This document shows, one piece after another, positions 44,701 to 55,587 of a DNA stretch of 64,000 nt; the first letter of the stretch is position 1; the number at the start of each line of letters is the position of its first letter. Location: positions 201,115,112-201,179,111 of the forward strand of contig OX465281.1 in NCBI GenBank assembly GCA_949987705.1, written 5' to 3'. A program made the position numbers and the translations under genes. The stretch is from Thereva unica (Eukaryota > Arthropoda > Insecta > Diptera > Therevidae). The notes under the pieces are model-generated. The model was not told the origin of the DNA, did not search any database, and saw nothing but the letters and a program-made list of their open reading frames with translations.

Positions 44701-45949
44701 CTACTTTTCCTACGGGGTCAAAGATTTCTCCCGTATACGCTCGGAATCTTACATCCGGTTTTTTAACTGGAATATTCAGATTTAACTTATTGAAGTCCTT
44801 TTCTGATAATAGTGTATACCCTGATCCCGAATCAACTTCAAACTCTTGTGGTTTCCCGTTAAGTAGAACTTCTATGAAAAATTTACTTCCATCTATTTCA
44901 GGTACCTCCGTTTTCTCATATATGTCCACAATTTTGTTTATATTATGAAATTCGTTCTTCGCATCTTCTAAAATTTCATGGGTTACATATGTGTCTTCAA
45001 TATTGGATTTGATTCTAGTGTTCTCTAATAGTCTTTTTACACAAACCGTTCTAACATGTCCTTTTTTCTTGCAATGCTGACAGTTCAGTTGATTTTTATT
45101 TGTTCTACATTCAGGCGCTAAATGATTACCTTTGCCACAATGTAGACATAGACCTTCGATACCCAGTTCTCTGTAATTTATCTGGTTGTTTGAATTACGA
45201 TTTTTGAAAAACTTTTGATTTGCTTTGGTATTTGATTTATAATTGAACTTTGGTTTTTTCCTGCCGAAATTTGTTGATTTTATTTTATTTATTTCTATGC
45301 TAGATGGGCCCGCTTTAGCTATTTCTCTGCTGTCTAACTTTGATACTTCGTAATTTATCGCTTTCTTTACAATGTCATTGAAATTTAGTTCTTCTTCTTG
45401 AAGAAGTTTTTCTCGAATCGAATTGTCTTTTATTCCTCGTATGAACTGAGCACGTAAGAAATTATCAGCAATTGATCGGCCACAACTGCACTTAAAGTCA
45501 CTATCTAATACCCTTTCTCGTAGTTTTGCTACGTATTCATTAATATTTTCGTCTTCCTTTTGAAATTCCGATAAGAAGTGATGCTGTTCTACCAATGGAT
45601 TCTTTTTCGGGCAATAATGACTTTCTAATAAAGTGATGATCTCTGTATAAGTTAATTCACTAACCTTTTTTGGTGCTGCCAAAGAAGTTACCAAGGCGTA
45701 ATTTGTTGAACCTACGTTTTGTAGCAATAGTTTTGCACACGTTGCTTTATCATCAAAAATCTGTTTTACTTGGAAATATATTTCCAGCCTTTCCTTATAA
45801 TTTTTGAAGTTCTCCGTTTTAGGATTGAAGGCTTCAAATTGCGTAATTATGTTAAGGTTGGCAAAACCTTGACGTTGCTGTTGCCTTTCTAATGCAGTCG
45901 CCATGTTGGTCATCGCTGCTATCATCATTTCGAATTGATTCGGTTCCAT
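41783..45949 (-). CDS. Gag-Pol polyprotein of gypsy element 1, intact 1388 aa
   Basis: Encodes capsid, protease, reverse transcriptase, RNase H and integrase in one frame. Gag region about 1-310 ends in two CCHC zinc knuckles (about 268-281, CLHCGKGNHLAPEC, and 290-303, CQHCKKKGHVRTVC). The protease motif DSGSG is at about 373. The reverse transcriptase is at about 500-690, with RLDLYKAYLHV and the catalytic YFDDI at about 658. RNase H is at about 795-910 (TCDASPTG, TDNKPL). The integrase has an HHCC finger at about 1019-1053 and the D,D,E core near 1082 (HIDYAGPF), 1137 (VSDNATIF) and 1173 (GLAERHIK). The single gag-pol frame with two knuckles fits Mag-like members. No stops or shifts; start chosen as the first Met after the leader. 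Confidence 0.92.
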   Translation of the reverse strand: MEPNQFEMMIAAMTNMATALERQQQRQGFANLNIITQFEAFNPKTENFKNYKERLEIYFQVKQIFDDKATCAKLLLQNVGSTNYALVTSLAAPKKVSELTYTEIITLLESHYCPKKNPLVEQHHFLSEFQKEDENINEYVAKLRERVLDSDFKCSCGRSIADNFLRAQFIRGIKDNSIREKLLQEEELNFNDIVKKAINYEVSKLDSREIAKAGPSSIEINKIKSTNFGRKKPKFNYKSNTKANQKFFKNRNSNNQINYRELGIEGLCLHCGKGNHLAPECRTNKNQLNCQHCKKKGHVRTVCVKRLLENTRIKSNIEDTYVTHEILEDAKNEFHNINKIVDIYEKTEVPEIDGSKFFIEVLLNGKPQEFEVDSGSGYTLLSEKDFNKLNLNIPVKKPDVRFRAYTGEIFDPVGKVEVLVQYQGKKSYETLYLVPPHYTPLLGRVWIRHLKISLQEIDVNTTSYEKSNAVDSLPKIMEKYKTIFQAEVGCIPDIKCVLKLRPGAKPIFIKEREVPYALREKVEDELNKLEESGIISKVNTSDWGSPLVVIPKPDGNVRLCVDYKVGVNRQLESSHYPIKRIDEILNNLRDATYFCRLDLYKAYLHVQVNEESKQIQTISTHRGTYQINRLSFGIKTAPSEFNRILDQILQGLEGTISYFDDIIIYGSSIEECTRRLIECLERLLKHDLHVNKNKCEFLKKEIKYIGYLISKNKISKCPEKVTAVRNMPRPKNVDELRKFLGMTTYYSRFIPNLSTITFPLRQLLQKDVKFQWSRNSEAAFNKLRNEISSDRILIPYNPEIPVTLTCDASPTGIAAVLAHTVNNNERPIAFISRSLTSAEQNYSQLDREALAIVFAIGKFYMYLYGREFTLITDNKPLTRIFHEHSKIPAMTSARLLRYACFLQEFNYRIQHRKAEENIHVDCLSRASIPNLVQKSNSIEDEITDIQNQIINHISTHAITATTIAQEIEKDSELSKVKQELIDGQNTDPAFSMQEGVILKKNRVVIPKKMQKEILNELHYTHIGIVRMKQLARKYCYWKGIDSDIEKLVKACEQCAMVKNSPPKIVTHHWDDPKENFERIHIDYAGPFQNYYFLVVVDARSKWPEVKIQKTAPTSESTITLLQDIFAAHGMPEVLVSDNATIFQSSRFKSFCTENGILQKFIAPGHPATNGLAERHIKTLKAKLNSMSEDSSSIYTKVREILYRYRATPLSNGKSPAQQYLGREMRIKLDALRPIRKQRTSKNDTLPVRKLSVGDRVQARWYTKDKPTWRFGTIKRKFGYLHYLVELDNGYVLKRHINQLYDSGVPPRKEPDVVKEPPDQRKSSGIEGMEIQFYEDPAPAPLPRRTSGTEGSNQQPNNQQSEVQQSNARESRSVRSRQPPRYLQDYLQY

Positions 45950-46030
45950 TTTTCCTTATTTTTTTTTTCCTTGATTGTGTTGAATGAGGAAATTATTTGC
46001 TGTTCTTTCTTTATCCTTGTCGCCAATTAC

Positions 46031-46226
46031 TGTTGTGTCCTTTCCCGAATCTCGATATCCTAGATAAGTTGTAAATTTATAAGAAAAACGTTACCTTGGT
46101 ATTACACAACTTTATTCTTCTTTTTCTTCTATACAACTGACATTTTTGACATATTATGGTTGAGTGCACACTTCCATTGATACAATAGTATTAAAGTTGA
46201 GTGCACACTTCCATTGATACACTACA
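46031..46226 (-). repeat. 5' LTR of gypsy element 1
   Basis: 196 bp; on the - strand it begins TGTAGTGTATC and ends GACACAACA. Promoter and polyadenylation signals were not individually resolved. Confidence 0.93.
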
Positions 46227-46231
46227 AGTTT

Positions 46232-46979
46232 CTTTTCGGATTCGGTAAAGTCCTGGAATATAATATGAAATTAATTTTTCAGTTTCATCAGATATCCGAT
46301 GTGCAATTACAGATTCTCTTAAACAATCCCTTAAATATTTTGTTAGAGATCGGAGTCATATATTTTAGTTAGTTAATAGTAATTCACACTTCCGCAGAAT
46401 TAGGCTCATTTCTCAAATAATAATATTAATCAAGAATAGTAGATCCTAATATAAAGAAAATCTAATATATACAATGTAACATATCGACAAATAAGAACAA
46501 ACCATAACCAAATACATACATACGAGTATATTCATAACCAAAACGATCCCAAAAATATTTAATGTAGGGAAGCATTTTTGAAAAAAAAAAAAAAAAAAAT
46601 TGAAAATAAAAACAAAATCTTTCAAAATGGCCGCTGTAAGAAAATGCACTTGTTAATTCTTGCACAATATTTGAGATTGAACAAAACAAAAAAGATTAAA
46701 TAAAAACTTATATAAAAAATCTGAGAGTTGTTACACGAAATAAAATTATTCTTTTGTACTGAAAATTCAATCCTATTAAAAAAATTATTTTGGAGAAAAA
46801 TAAAACCATGTGGAAATGAAAGATATTTACATTGATGTTGAAATAAATGGTGTGAAATTGCATTTTTATTGTTTTATTAATTTCGTTTTTAAGCAGTTTT
46901 ATATGTAAATTTGTAAGGAAATTCTTTTAATTAGTTTTCGTTTCACTTACCTACATTTATTTTTATGATGCGAGTGACC
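46232..46979. other. Intergenic, no gene recognised
   Basis: AT-rich; a run of A at about 46578-46599. No motifs. Confidence 0.6.
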
Positions 46980-47202
46980 ATTGCCAACCTAGGTATCATA
47001 TGGGTTGACGTGCCCGCCTACCATGGTACATGGTATTTATCACCTGCAAGCACGGTATACCGTTTCTGTATACCGTGACCTGCAAGTAGCTTTGATGGAC
47101 GAGAGGGCTTTGGGGGACGCTTTAGCCCCGAGACCTGGGTGTAGGTGGAAGAAGCCACACTATCCGAGATGGTATTTGATCACAGCCTCTCAGGCAATAA
47201 AG

Positions 47203-47605
47203 CAGGGATGTAATGGAGCTCCGTAACCATAACCGAAGCTATCGGATATATCCGAAATAAAAATCTATCCGAAACCGTAACCGAAACCGATATAAAAGTT
47301 TCGAATAGGGACAGAGTCTAAATGAGACACGTTTACACCGACCGAGCCGGCATACCCGCCCAGTGATTGTTAGACCAAATGTTAACCTAGAAATAAAGCC
47401 AAATCATTACCTATTTGTATTTAGCTTTTTCAATTCCTTAAAAATATCCGAATATTACGAATGTCCGTAACTGAAACTATCCGAAACTGTCGGATAATCC
47501 GAAATAATTTCATATCCGTAACCGTATCCGAAACCGGAATAATATTATTCATTTATCCACCGTATCCATATCCAGATCCGAAATTACATATCCATAACAT
47601 CCCTA
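47203..47605. mobile_element. hAT-type MITE rich in CCGAAACC/CCGTAACC
   Basis: Ends CAGGGATGTAATGGA and (complement) TAGGGATGTTATGGA, flanked by the near-identical 8-mers CAATAAAG (47195-47202) and CAATGAAG (47606-47613), as expected for hAT. The interior is a loose repetition of TATCCGAAACCG-type motifs. The LINE frame reads TASQAIKQ before it and EGTTLWYDSSESVALVAF after it, confirming the insertion. Confidence 0.8.
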
Positions 47606-47639
47606 CAATGAAGGAACAACGCTCTGGTATGACTCCTCG

Positions 47640-47830
47640 GAGTCAGTGGCGTTGGTAGCTTTCTGCGATGGGGGTAAATTCCCTATAGTGGTTTCTAAAG
47701 AAACGCGTGGACGTTAAAGATGTCGGGTTTGGTGTTTGCAAAAATTCATTAGTAAATATTTTTTTGTTAAATTAGGAGATAATGTAACAAAGAACACGAA
47801 AAAAGTTTGTCCTACACAATTGATGGTCCA
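47640..47830. repeat. Fragment related to the loop of foldback member 2
   Basis: GTTTCTAAAGAAACGCGTGG, GATGTCGGGTTTGG and GTTTGTCCTACA correspond to sequence at about 21320-21455. It interrupts the LINE between the segment ending VALVAFCDGG and the next readable reverse-transcriptase part. Confidence 0.5.
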
Positions 47831-48846
47831 ACAGAAAGGTCGTACTCCTTCAACATTTGTCCCTGGTAGCGGTAATCCCTTGAATTCAAGGACTTTGGTT
47901 GCTTTCTTAGATATTGAAGGCGCTTTTAACAATCTGAATCTTCTGCGGTCATGGGGGCACTCCAGCGTCTGGGTGTTGACGGATGCTCCAGGTCTTTTAT
48001 AAATTAGCTGCTGAAGTGCAGGGTCATAAAGTCTGGTCGAAAGAAGTCAGACGGGTTGAAAGAGGTACACCGCAGGGCGGGCTTCTATCGCCGCTCCTTT
48101 GGAATTTAACAGCCAACGAAGTGTTGATAACTCTAAGGGAGTCTGGATGCACCACGGTGGCTTATGCTGATGATTGATATTGTGCTGGTAGTGACCGGCA
48201 AGTACATCTCAACAATAAGAGATGAAATGCAACGAGCATTGGAGGCTCTTTTTCATTCAGCTACTACAAAGGGCCTAGGCGTTAACCCAGCTAAGACTGA
48301 AGTAGTGCTTTTTGCAAGGAAGCATTGACTTCCCGATTTTCCTTCTCTAACACTCCTCCATGAAATACTGCAACATAAGGAGGATACGAAATTTCTAGGT
48401 TTCATACTGGATAGGAAACCAACGTGGAGGCCGAATCTTTAAGAGAAAGCTAATAAGGCTAAAATAAGGTCCTTTCTTATGCCAAAGAACGATCGGAGTG
48501 AATTAGGGTCTTATACCCCACATCGTCTGCAGGTTGTATACAGCCGTAACCAGACCTATGCCAACGCCTGGCACATCGGTATGGTGGATTGCATTACAGA
48601 AGGTTACGTATCGTAAGATACTGGGAAGGGTCCAAAGAACAGCTGAGCTGTGAATTAGTGGATCTTATTCCTTTGGATATACATGCCGAGAAATGGCAGC
48701 CTAGACGGCCGGCAGGACAATGGCTTTCTTGGATGGGCTCCATACTCATATGGTCACTCCTCTATACTTAGGAGGCTCGCCATCGCTGCGGACGACCTAG
48801 ATTTCACTATGTCGACATTGGAGAAAGGTTTCAATACCATCATTCT

Positions 48847-49182
48847 GGGGTCGTATTTGGTTTCTCGAGTCGATGGGTCGACTCGACAAAAACAGCTTCT
48901 CGACTTTGTCTAAGTTTCATATTTGGCATCACGACCAAATCGATAGATAAACGCGGCCATACAAAACCCTCAAATTGTGTGGTATTACTCCAAGGGCAGC
49001 AAACTACGTATATTTAATTAAAATATAAATTGTTATAAGTTTATTGCATGCATAAATTCGAGCTTTTTAATAATCGTCAAGTGTCTTTATCGACACGTAA
49101 AGAGACGATATCGTGTCGCCAAATGCCAATTTTTGTTTATCGATTGAAGACAATGTCGACTCGAGAAACCAAATACGGCCCC
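48847..49182. mobile_element. 336-bp TIR element (MITE) inside the LINE
   Basis: Ends CGTATTTGGTTTCTCGAGTC and complement, with GGGGT and GGCCCC at the outer edges. It contains a second short inverted motif (CTTTATCGACACG against CGTGTCG). Target duplication not resolved. It separates the reverse transcriptase part from the RNase H part of the LINE. Confidence 0.7.
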
Positions 49183-50149
49183 TGGACAGAGATGACTGGG
49201 CAAATGGTGTTATCCCGACTGGGTCATTATGTATCTACACAGATGGCTCTAAAATTGGGAACAGCGTTGGTTGTGGCATCTTCTACGATATATTGAACAT
49301 ACATACCTCTCCTCGTCTACCCGACCATTGCAGCGCTTCCAGGCGGAAGTCGAGGCTCTCGAATGGCTGAAGATAAATAATATATCTCATAAGAATATAT
49401 GTATGTATGTATTCTGTCGGATAGCCAGGCGGCCCTCAAGTCTCTAACTTCTGTCGTTACAACATCCACGACTATTCTGAACTGCCGCCGGTCTCTGTGT
49501 GAGACTACCTCTCGGTTTGATATAATTCTGTGTTGGGGTTCCTGGACACAGGGGAATTAGGGGAAACTGCAGGGCATATGAGCCTGCTAGACTGGTAACC
49601 GAAGTGGAAAGGACACCCCACTTAATCCAGATGAGAATGCCCTTAGCCACCAATAAACTGCCTGTGAGAAAAATCAGCTTAGCTCGAGCCGGGCATAGAC
49701 GGATCACAGCAACCGTGTGCCGCACTCTTGTTCAGTTGAAGAAAAAGGAGATAAGCCATGTAGTAAAGGTTACGACTTATGCAGAAGTTTTGGCAATGAA
49801 GATGATGAAAAAACTGTCGCCCATCATCTCTGTACATGTCCGCCACTAGCGAGAGAAGGGGACCTTTCTCGGCTCACCTTTCCTTGATGGATTGAGTGCC
49901 CAGTGTGTCTTTTTATAGCAATTCCCTGGCTGATCGATTGAACCGCTGATCTTCTTTCCTTTTATCCATAATACGAAATACTCTGCGGGTACGCATTTCT
50001 CTCCATCACCTCGAACGGACGTTCGTATTGTGGGTTCCTATGACTTAATCGTGTCTTTTGAAAAGAAACTAAAGCTGCTCTAGGCTTGATCGCGTTAATT
50101 CCATTTTGGAATTAATCTACAAATTCACATGTTTTGACATTTTCCAGTT

Positions 50150-50560
50150 AATTGCCGTTTGCTATCCTAACAGTATATTAGATTGCGTACCAGTATTTTG
50201 TTGATAGCATAGGATTACTGCCTTTAGAGTTCTTTGGACCCTTTCAATCACCCAGTCACTTACTAACTTGGCGGGTTTCTTTACTCCCGGGATGGGCCAG
50301 ACAGTTTAATTTTTCTAGGAAAAACTCATTGAGCAGCAAGGACGAGCCTGAAGTGTTCTACTCCTTGATGCGCCGCCAGAAGCTCTGCCTAATATTTTTT
50401 AGTAATTGTGAGCTTCCGAGGATAAGCCTAATGGTGTTGCAGCTCCATCCACAACTTGACTTACTGTTGCACTTATAGCGTTATCTGATGCGACGACATG
50501 AAGAATTAGAGAGCTGTTTGGATGCTTTGCCTTTCAAGCTCCATTTACGCTCACGCTGGT
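50150..50560 (-). pseudogene. Ty3/gypsy pol scrap (RNase H and integrase bits)
   Basis: The - strand reads VVASDNAISATVSQVVDGAA, then in another frame ELLAAHQGVEHFRLVLAAQ, both RNase H motifs of gypsy elements ('asDaaigavl.Q..dg.w.Pla', 'ELLA.y..ikhFR..leg'). Then WVIERVQRTLKAVILCYQQN resembles the integrase segment around 'vER.HR.LKaai'. The intervening pol sequence is deleted. Heavily decayed. Confidence 0.5.
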
Positions 50561-52007
50561 TGTCGCCACATGTGTACCTCACACCTCTTCCTCCACTTAT
50601 TAGACCGCGGGTATAACAACAAGTCGATCTCGACACAATTTTGTTATAAACAGTAGATCTTCTGAATAAAAAAATTGGCCTCCCTTGTTTTACAGCATCG
50701 AAGCCACCTAAAAAGGATTCTTCGAAGTAAGCTTAATACTAGAAATAGCGTCATATCACGTGCTGGTAGGGAAGACTCCTTAAGTCGATTTTCACATCTT
50801 ATGACATCATTCTCATTCTAAAAAGGACTATTTCTAGCTATTGCAATACCTTCTTTCTCCTATTCAAAGTTAAACCTTGTTGCTTGGATATCCGTAGTAC
50901 AAACGAAAACACCCTAAACACAAAATGCTGCTTTCAATCACCTATTCGTGATTAGTACGACGGGGAAATCTTCTTACTTAATTATCACTAATAGAGAGTA
51001 ATGATGCGTTTGCCACGCCGAGACCCCAACGCTTTTCGGATTCCATTGGAATTTAAACGTCGCTTCCAAGTATTAAGATTGGTTTTGTTTGTAGTTAGGA
51101 CGTTTAAAGTACTTATTATTCACGTATTAAAATTGACAAGCAAGTAACCTACTGGCAGGAAAGGTAGACAAATCATAAAATAGCAAATTATTGAAATTTT
51201 TTGAAACTTCCGCGATGTAGGAGCAATAAATTATAAAATCAGTTTAGTTCTACAGTTATATATTTTAATATATTTGAGAGAAAGGGTAGCTCGAAATTTA
51301 TTTTGATGGTTGGTCGGGAATAGCGTCCAGTCCCTGGAAAAGATAATATCCGATAAAAAACAAATCAATCAGTTAATATGGATTCAAAATTATTACATTC
51401 ATATTATAAGGATTTGTTGTTAGCCTGCAGTCCCGCTGATACATAACCCGATCAAATCGGTCATCCATACTCCGACGGTAGGCCTGAAATAGAAAGTGTT
51501 GAAGTGCTATAGTTTAGTCTAGCTGATTAACTCGGTGCGGAATCTTATATTATGGCTAAGTCTAGTGTTTGTTTCTGCTTATGTAAGCCTTTTCATGCGA
51601 GAAAGTTTACTTTACGTACATTGCCAATTGTTACTTTATGCAAGCCATACATCGCAAACGATGGCAGGGTCATAGCGGCAAAGATTATACCGGCGGAAGG
51701 TAAGATTTCGAACCACATTTTTCAAAAAAATTAAAAAATATAAATTTCAACACTTTACACGGCCAAAACTCTTGACACTTTGACAGATTTGAATTGTCAA
51801 ATTGTTTTTGAAACAATATTGAAATGAAACGGAACAGGTGGTTTTGATATCGGATTTTCTAGTTTCAGAACCGTCGTAATTTGTTTATTCATTTTAATTT
51901 TTTTAGTTATATCCGTTATTAAAAATATAATTAAAAATAATGACGAGGATTACAGTTAATGATTAAACAATCAAAATTAATATTTTCACCTGTTTTCACA
52001 TCTTAAT
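50561..52007. other. Intergenic, possible upstream region of TPP2
   Basis: No gene recognised. Between 51770 and 51805 there is a TTTGACA...TTGTCAAA inverted motif of a kind seen in insect promoters, and the sequence just before the LTR (51990-52007) is pyrimidine-rich. If the gypsy element at 52012-56755 inserted in the 5' part of TPP2, the TPP2 promoter and first exon should lie here; I could not identify the exon. Confidence 0.35.
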
Positions 52008-52011
52008 AAAG

Positions 52012-52331
52012 TGTCGCTGTCTGGTTGTTACTCCGTGTCACAACCATAGGCGAGCGGAAGAGAAATAAAAGTCCGTAATTATTTGGATGTTAATTAATCT
52101 TTTATTTCTAAATTTATATTTTTATTTTTATTCTTTATTTGTCAAATGTTCATTTATTTCTTTTAATTGTTCTCGATCGATTGAATTCATTCGCAGCGCA
52201 ATCTCGATTGAATGAGCTATCGAAATGTAGTAGTAAATGTCGTAGCAGCAAGTAGTTGTTTCTGCTACTAATCCGGTCAAGTTGCGGATGTTTCGGATTA
52301 TTTCCAATAGATGCTGGGAAAGACTGCCACA
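52012..52331 (-). repeat. 3' LTR of gypsy element 2
   Basis: 320 bp, identical by eye to 56436-56755. Preceded on the - strand by the purine-rich GAAGGGGGTAGC tract. Confidence 0.93.
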
Positions 52332-52350
52332 GCTACCCCCTTCTTAATAA

Positions 52351-55300
52351 TCAGGTCGTAGGAGGCTCTTGAAAGGAGACTGATTTTCTTTTGTTGACAT
52401 ATGTCTTCAATTTTCCAGTATTGGAGCTGGATAACCATTGGTTTTGTTCGTCTATTATGGTAGGTGTCTTCTCTCGTGATGAGCTGTCCGTTGAAGGTCC
52501 TGGGCTATCTTCGATGGCGGTATAAGCTGGCTTTAATCTCTCGGTTGAGACTGTGGTTTCTTTTTCGCCTATCTTAATTAAAAAATTATTGTCATTAATT
52601 CTTTTTAATACCTTGTAGGGTCCAGAATATGGTGGTTCTAATGGTTTCTTTACAGCATCTGTTCTCAGGAAAACATGGGTACAATCTTCTAAATGTTTAT
52701 GTTTGAACAAGCGACGATTGTTGTGATTTGCTGTTGGTAGTGGTTTGATTGCTCGCATATGTTCTCTGAACTTCTCGATGAATATTTGCGGATCAATGCA
52801 GGTGTCTATATCGGTGAAAAATTCTCCTGGAACTCTAAGTGGTGATCCAAATAAGAATTCGGCAGCCGAAGCATTTATGTCTTCCTTATAGCATGTCCGA
52901 AGTCCTAAAAGTACCGTGGGCAGGAGGTCCAGCCACGAAATCCCTGAGTGACACATCAAGGCGGATTTAAATGAACGGTGCCACCTCTCAATAAGTCCAT
53001 TCGATGCAGGGTGGTATGGTGAAGTGCGAATTCTTCTAGATCCTAGCATATTAGTGAGAGATTTAAATAGTTCTGACTCAAATTGTGTCCCTTGATCGGT
53101 AGTGATAGTCTTTGGTGTTCCAAATCTTGCGACCCAATTTGAATAAAATGCGGTTGCAATCGTGTCGGCGGTTATGTCCTTAAGCGGAACTGCTTCAGGC
53201 CATCTTGAGAAACGGTCGATTATAGTTAAACAGTAACGAAATCCCTGGATTAGTGGTAAAATCACAATATCCATATGGACGTGGTCGAATCGATGATCGG
53301 GTAATTCAAATGGCGTTATGGCATTTTTCTGGTGTCGTTGTATCTTTGCCTTTTGACAGGAAATGCATCTACGTGACCATTCTATTATATCGCTCCTCAT
53401 CTGTGGCCAAACGTACTTTTGTCTTATTTGTTTTGAAGTAGCTTTTCCGTTTGGGTGTGATAATCCATGTATGGAGCTAAATATACGATACCTTAAGGAT
53501 TGAGGAATATATGGGCGTATCGTTCCAGTTTCTGTATCACAGTAAACTGAACAGTCTTCCTTGAATGATAATTTTTGAAGTTTCAATGAGGTTGATCCCT
53601 TTAACAATTCCTTCAACTCTTCGTCTCTCTGTTGTTCGGTTTGTAGTTCTTCCGGTTCCACCACTGTCGGCGTAGTGATCATGCTTATACGTGAAAGTGC
53701 GTCTGCTACCGTGTTGTCTTTACCTGGAATATAAACAATATCTGTGGAAAATTGTGAGATCCAATCTAATTGTCGCAATTGACGAGGTGAGGCTTTCTCT
53801 GGTTTCTGCGCGAATGCGTGCGTTAATGGTAAATGGTCGGTTTTGATTACGAAAGTTCGGGCTTCAAGTATATGTCGAAAAAATTTGATTGAAGCGAAAA
53901 CAGCCAGAAGTTCTCTATCATATGTAGAATATCTTTGTTCTGTTGGGCTCATCTTTCGTGAAAAATAACCAAGTGGTCTCCATTCTCCTTTATCTTGTTG
54001 TTCCAGTACACCACCAATTGCTGTATCTGACGCATCGGTTGTGAGTGCAAGTGGTTTGTTCTGACCCAGATGTGCCAGTTGGACTGCATCACATAAACTC
54101 ATCCTACAAGCTTCGAAGGCTTCTTCAATTTTGTCTGACCAAACTACTGGACGTTTATCATTCTTTTTTGAGTTCTTGAGTAGTTCGTTAAGTGGGGCTT
54201 GTAACTGAGCTGCATGTGGTATACATCTTCGGAAGTAATTTAGAACGCCTAGGAATCGGCGAAGTTCTGCAACGGTTTGCGGCTTAGGATAATTCTTTAT
54301 CGCCGAGATACGCTCGGCAGGTGGTTTACAGCCGTCCTTGTTTATGACGTAACCCAAGTAGGTCACTTCGCTTGCTCCGAAGATGCACTTATTCAAGTTG
54401 ATGTGCAAGTTTGCATCGTGAAGTCGCTTGAAAACTTCTTCCAGGTGTTGACCATGTTCAACTGCATCAGCGGACATGACCAGGATGTCATCGATGTAAC
54501 AGCAAACATAATCCAGATCGCGAAAAATGCTGTCCATATAGCGTTGAAAGGACTGTGTTGCGTTCCTTAAACCGAATGGCATTACTACAAATTCAAACAA
54601 CCCAAACGGTGTGCTAATTGCCGTCTTTGGGATATGTTCTTCGGCCATTGGTATTTGGTAGTAAGCACGAACTAAATCAATTGTTGAAAAAATTTCCTTA
54701 CCATATAGTCTCTCATTGAAGTCAGTGATGTAGGCTATGGGGTAACGGTCTGGAATCGTTTGGGCATTCAGTTTCCTGTAATCCCCGCAAAGCCTCCAAC
54801 CACCGGTTTTCTTCGGAACCATATGAATTGGGCTTGACCACGAGCTGCTTGATGGTCGAATAACTCCTCCATCTAACAAGGATTCAATTTCATTTTTGGC
54901 CGTTAGAAGTTTCTCTCCAGATAGTCGACGTGGCCGTTCTGCTAATGGTCGACCTGTTGTAAAAATTTTGTGTGGCGGTGCCTTACTTGTCGACGGAGCA
55001 ACTTTAACCATTGGTAAAGTGATGCTGCGGTAATTATTTAAAATATTTTGATATTCAAAATTGTTGTCTACGGTTGTAATCGCGTAGATGGTTGTCGGTC
55101 CCAACTCTCCTTGTCTGGACAGCGCTGTGGTGCTATCCACGAGTCGCTGGTTCTTCAAATCTACAAGAAGTCCAAAATTGGTTAAAAAGTCAGCTCCAAT
55201 AATTGGTACCTGGGTTTGGGCAATAATAAATACCCACTTATATGATCTTCTCAAACCTAGGTTCAACTCCATGCGATGTACACCATAAGTGTCGATGATT

Positions 55301-55587
55301 GTTGAGTTCGCTGCATATAATTTGAAGCTGCTGAGTTTCGGGCTGTCATTGACAAAGTTGACGGGAATAATCGAAATAATAGAACCTGAATCAATGAGAA
55401 ATTTTTTGTTAGATTTTGTTTCTTTTATAAATAATCTATTTTCAGATTGGAGACATGGATTGTTATCACCGTGACGGCCTGTCTCCGTGGTCGCCACAGG
55501 AATTAGTTTCCCTTGGTAAACTCTACAAATTTGCACGGTGCACGGCATTTTGTAGCTTTGCTTCCATACTTGTTGTGGTAGTAGCAA
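52351..55587 (-). CDS. Pol polyprotein of gypsy element 2, intact frame of 1078 codons
   Basis: Protease, reverse transcriptase, RNase H and integrase. The protease motif FLIDSGS is at about 63-69. The reverse transcriptase is at about 220-410, with [22 protein letters not shown] and the catalytic YIDD at 364-367. RNase H is at about 515-635 ([30 protein letters not shown]). The integrase has an HHCC finger at about 707-745 and a D,D,E core near 773 (HMDIV), 831 (TTDQGTQF) and 868 (NGLIERW). A GPY/F-like tail ([10 protein letters not shown]) is near 1000. It overlaps Gag by 85 nt in the -1 frame, so it is probably made as Gag-Pol by ribosomal frameshifting; the first Met of the frame need not be a real start. 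No stops. Confidence 0.92.
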   Translation of the reverse strand: MLLPQQVWKQSYKMPCTVQICRVYQGKLIPVATTETGRHGDNNPCLQSENRLFIKETKSNKKFLIDSGSIISIIPVNFVNDSPKLSSFKLYAANSTIIDTYGVHRMELNLGLRRSYKWVFIIAQTQVPIIGADFLTNFGLLVDLKNQRLVDSTTALSRQGELGPTTIYAITTVDNNFEYQNILNNYRSITLPMVKVAPSTSKAPPHKIFTTGRPLAERPRRLSGEKLLTAKNEIESLLDGGVIRPSSSSWSSPIHMVPKKTGGWRLCGDYRKLNAQTIPDRYPIAYITDFNERLYGKEIFSTIDLVRAYYQIPMAEEHIPKTAISTPFGLFEFVVMPFGLRNATQSFQRYMDSIFRDLDYVCCYIDDILVMSADAVEHGQHLEEVFKRLHDANLHINLNKCIFGASEVTYLGYVINKDGCKPPAERISAIKNYPKPQTVAELRRFLGVLNYFRRCIPHAAQLQAPLNELLKNSKKNDKRPVVWSDKIEEAFEACRMSLCDAVQLAHLGQNKPLALTTDASDTAIGGVLEQQDKGEWRPLGYFSRKMSPTEQRYSTYDRELLAVFASIKFFRHILEARTFVIKTDHLPLTHAFAQKPEKASPRQLRQLDWISQFSTDIVYIPGKDNTVADALSRISMITTPTVVEPEELQTEQQRDEELKELLKGSTSLKLQKLSFKEDCSVYCDTETGTIRPYIPQSLRYRIFSSIHGLSHPNGKATSKQIRQKYVWPQMRSDIIEWSRRCISCQKAKIQRHQKNAITPFELPDHRFDHVHMDIVILPLIQGFRYCLTIIDRFSRWPEAVPLKDITADTIATAFYSNWVARFGTPKTITTDQGTQFESELFKSLTNMLGSRRIRTSPYHPASNGLIERWHRSFKSALMCHSGISWLDLLPTVLLGLRTCYKEDINASAAEFLFGSPLRVPGEFFTDIDTCIDPQIFIEKFREHMRAIKPLPTANHNNRRLFKHKHLEDCTHVFLRTDAVKKPLEPPYSGPYKVLKRINDNNFLIKIGEKETTVSTERLKPAYTAIEDSPGPSTDSSSREKTPTIIDEQNQWLSSSNTGKLKTYVNKRKSVSFQEPPTT

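Larger units (their letters stand above)
41568..46226 (-). mobile_element. Complete Ty3/gypsy retrotransposon (possibly Mag-type)
   Basis: 4.66-kb element with two 196-bp LTRs (41568-41763 and 46031-46226) that appear identical, bounded TG...CA and flanked by the 5-bp duplication AGTTT (41563-41567, 46227-46231). On the - strand the 5' LTR is the right one; a primer-site-like TTGGCGACAAGG follows it by a few nt and a purine-rich AGTGTGGGAGAC precedes the 3' LTR. One long gag-pol frame, no envelope frame. Identical LTRs and an open frame indicate a recent insertion. Confidence 0.95.
46980..49960 (+). pseudogene. Decayed RNase H-bearing LINE (I/LOA/R1 group)
   Basis: Several frames in order carry LINE motifs: TLVAFLDIEGAFNNL (about 47899), ERGTPQGGLLSPLLWNL (about 48058), VAYADD (about 48157, followed by a stop), then an RNase H segment LCIYTDGSKIGNSVGCGIF (about 49229) and SDSQAALKSL (about 49418). 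A C-terminal Cys/His stretch follows, HHLCTCPPLARERG (about 49820). Many stops and shifts. It is interrupted by a hAT-type MITE (47203-47605), a fragment at about 47640-47830 related to a foldback loop, and a TIR element (48847-49182). The order RT then RNase H then CCHC-like tail places it in the RNase H-containing LINE groups; the clade is uncertain. Confidence 0.75.
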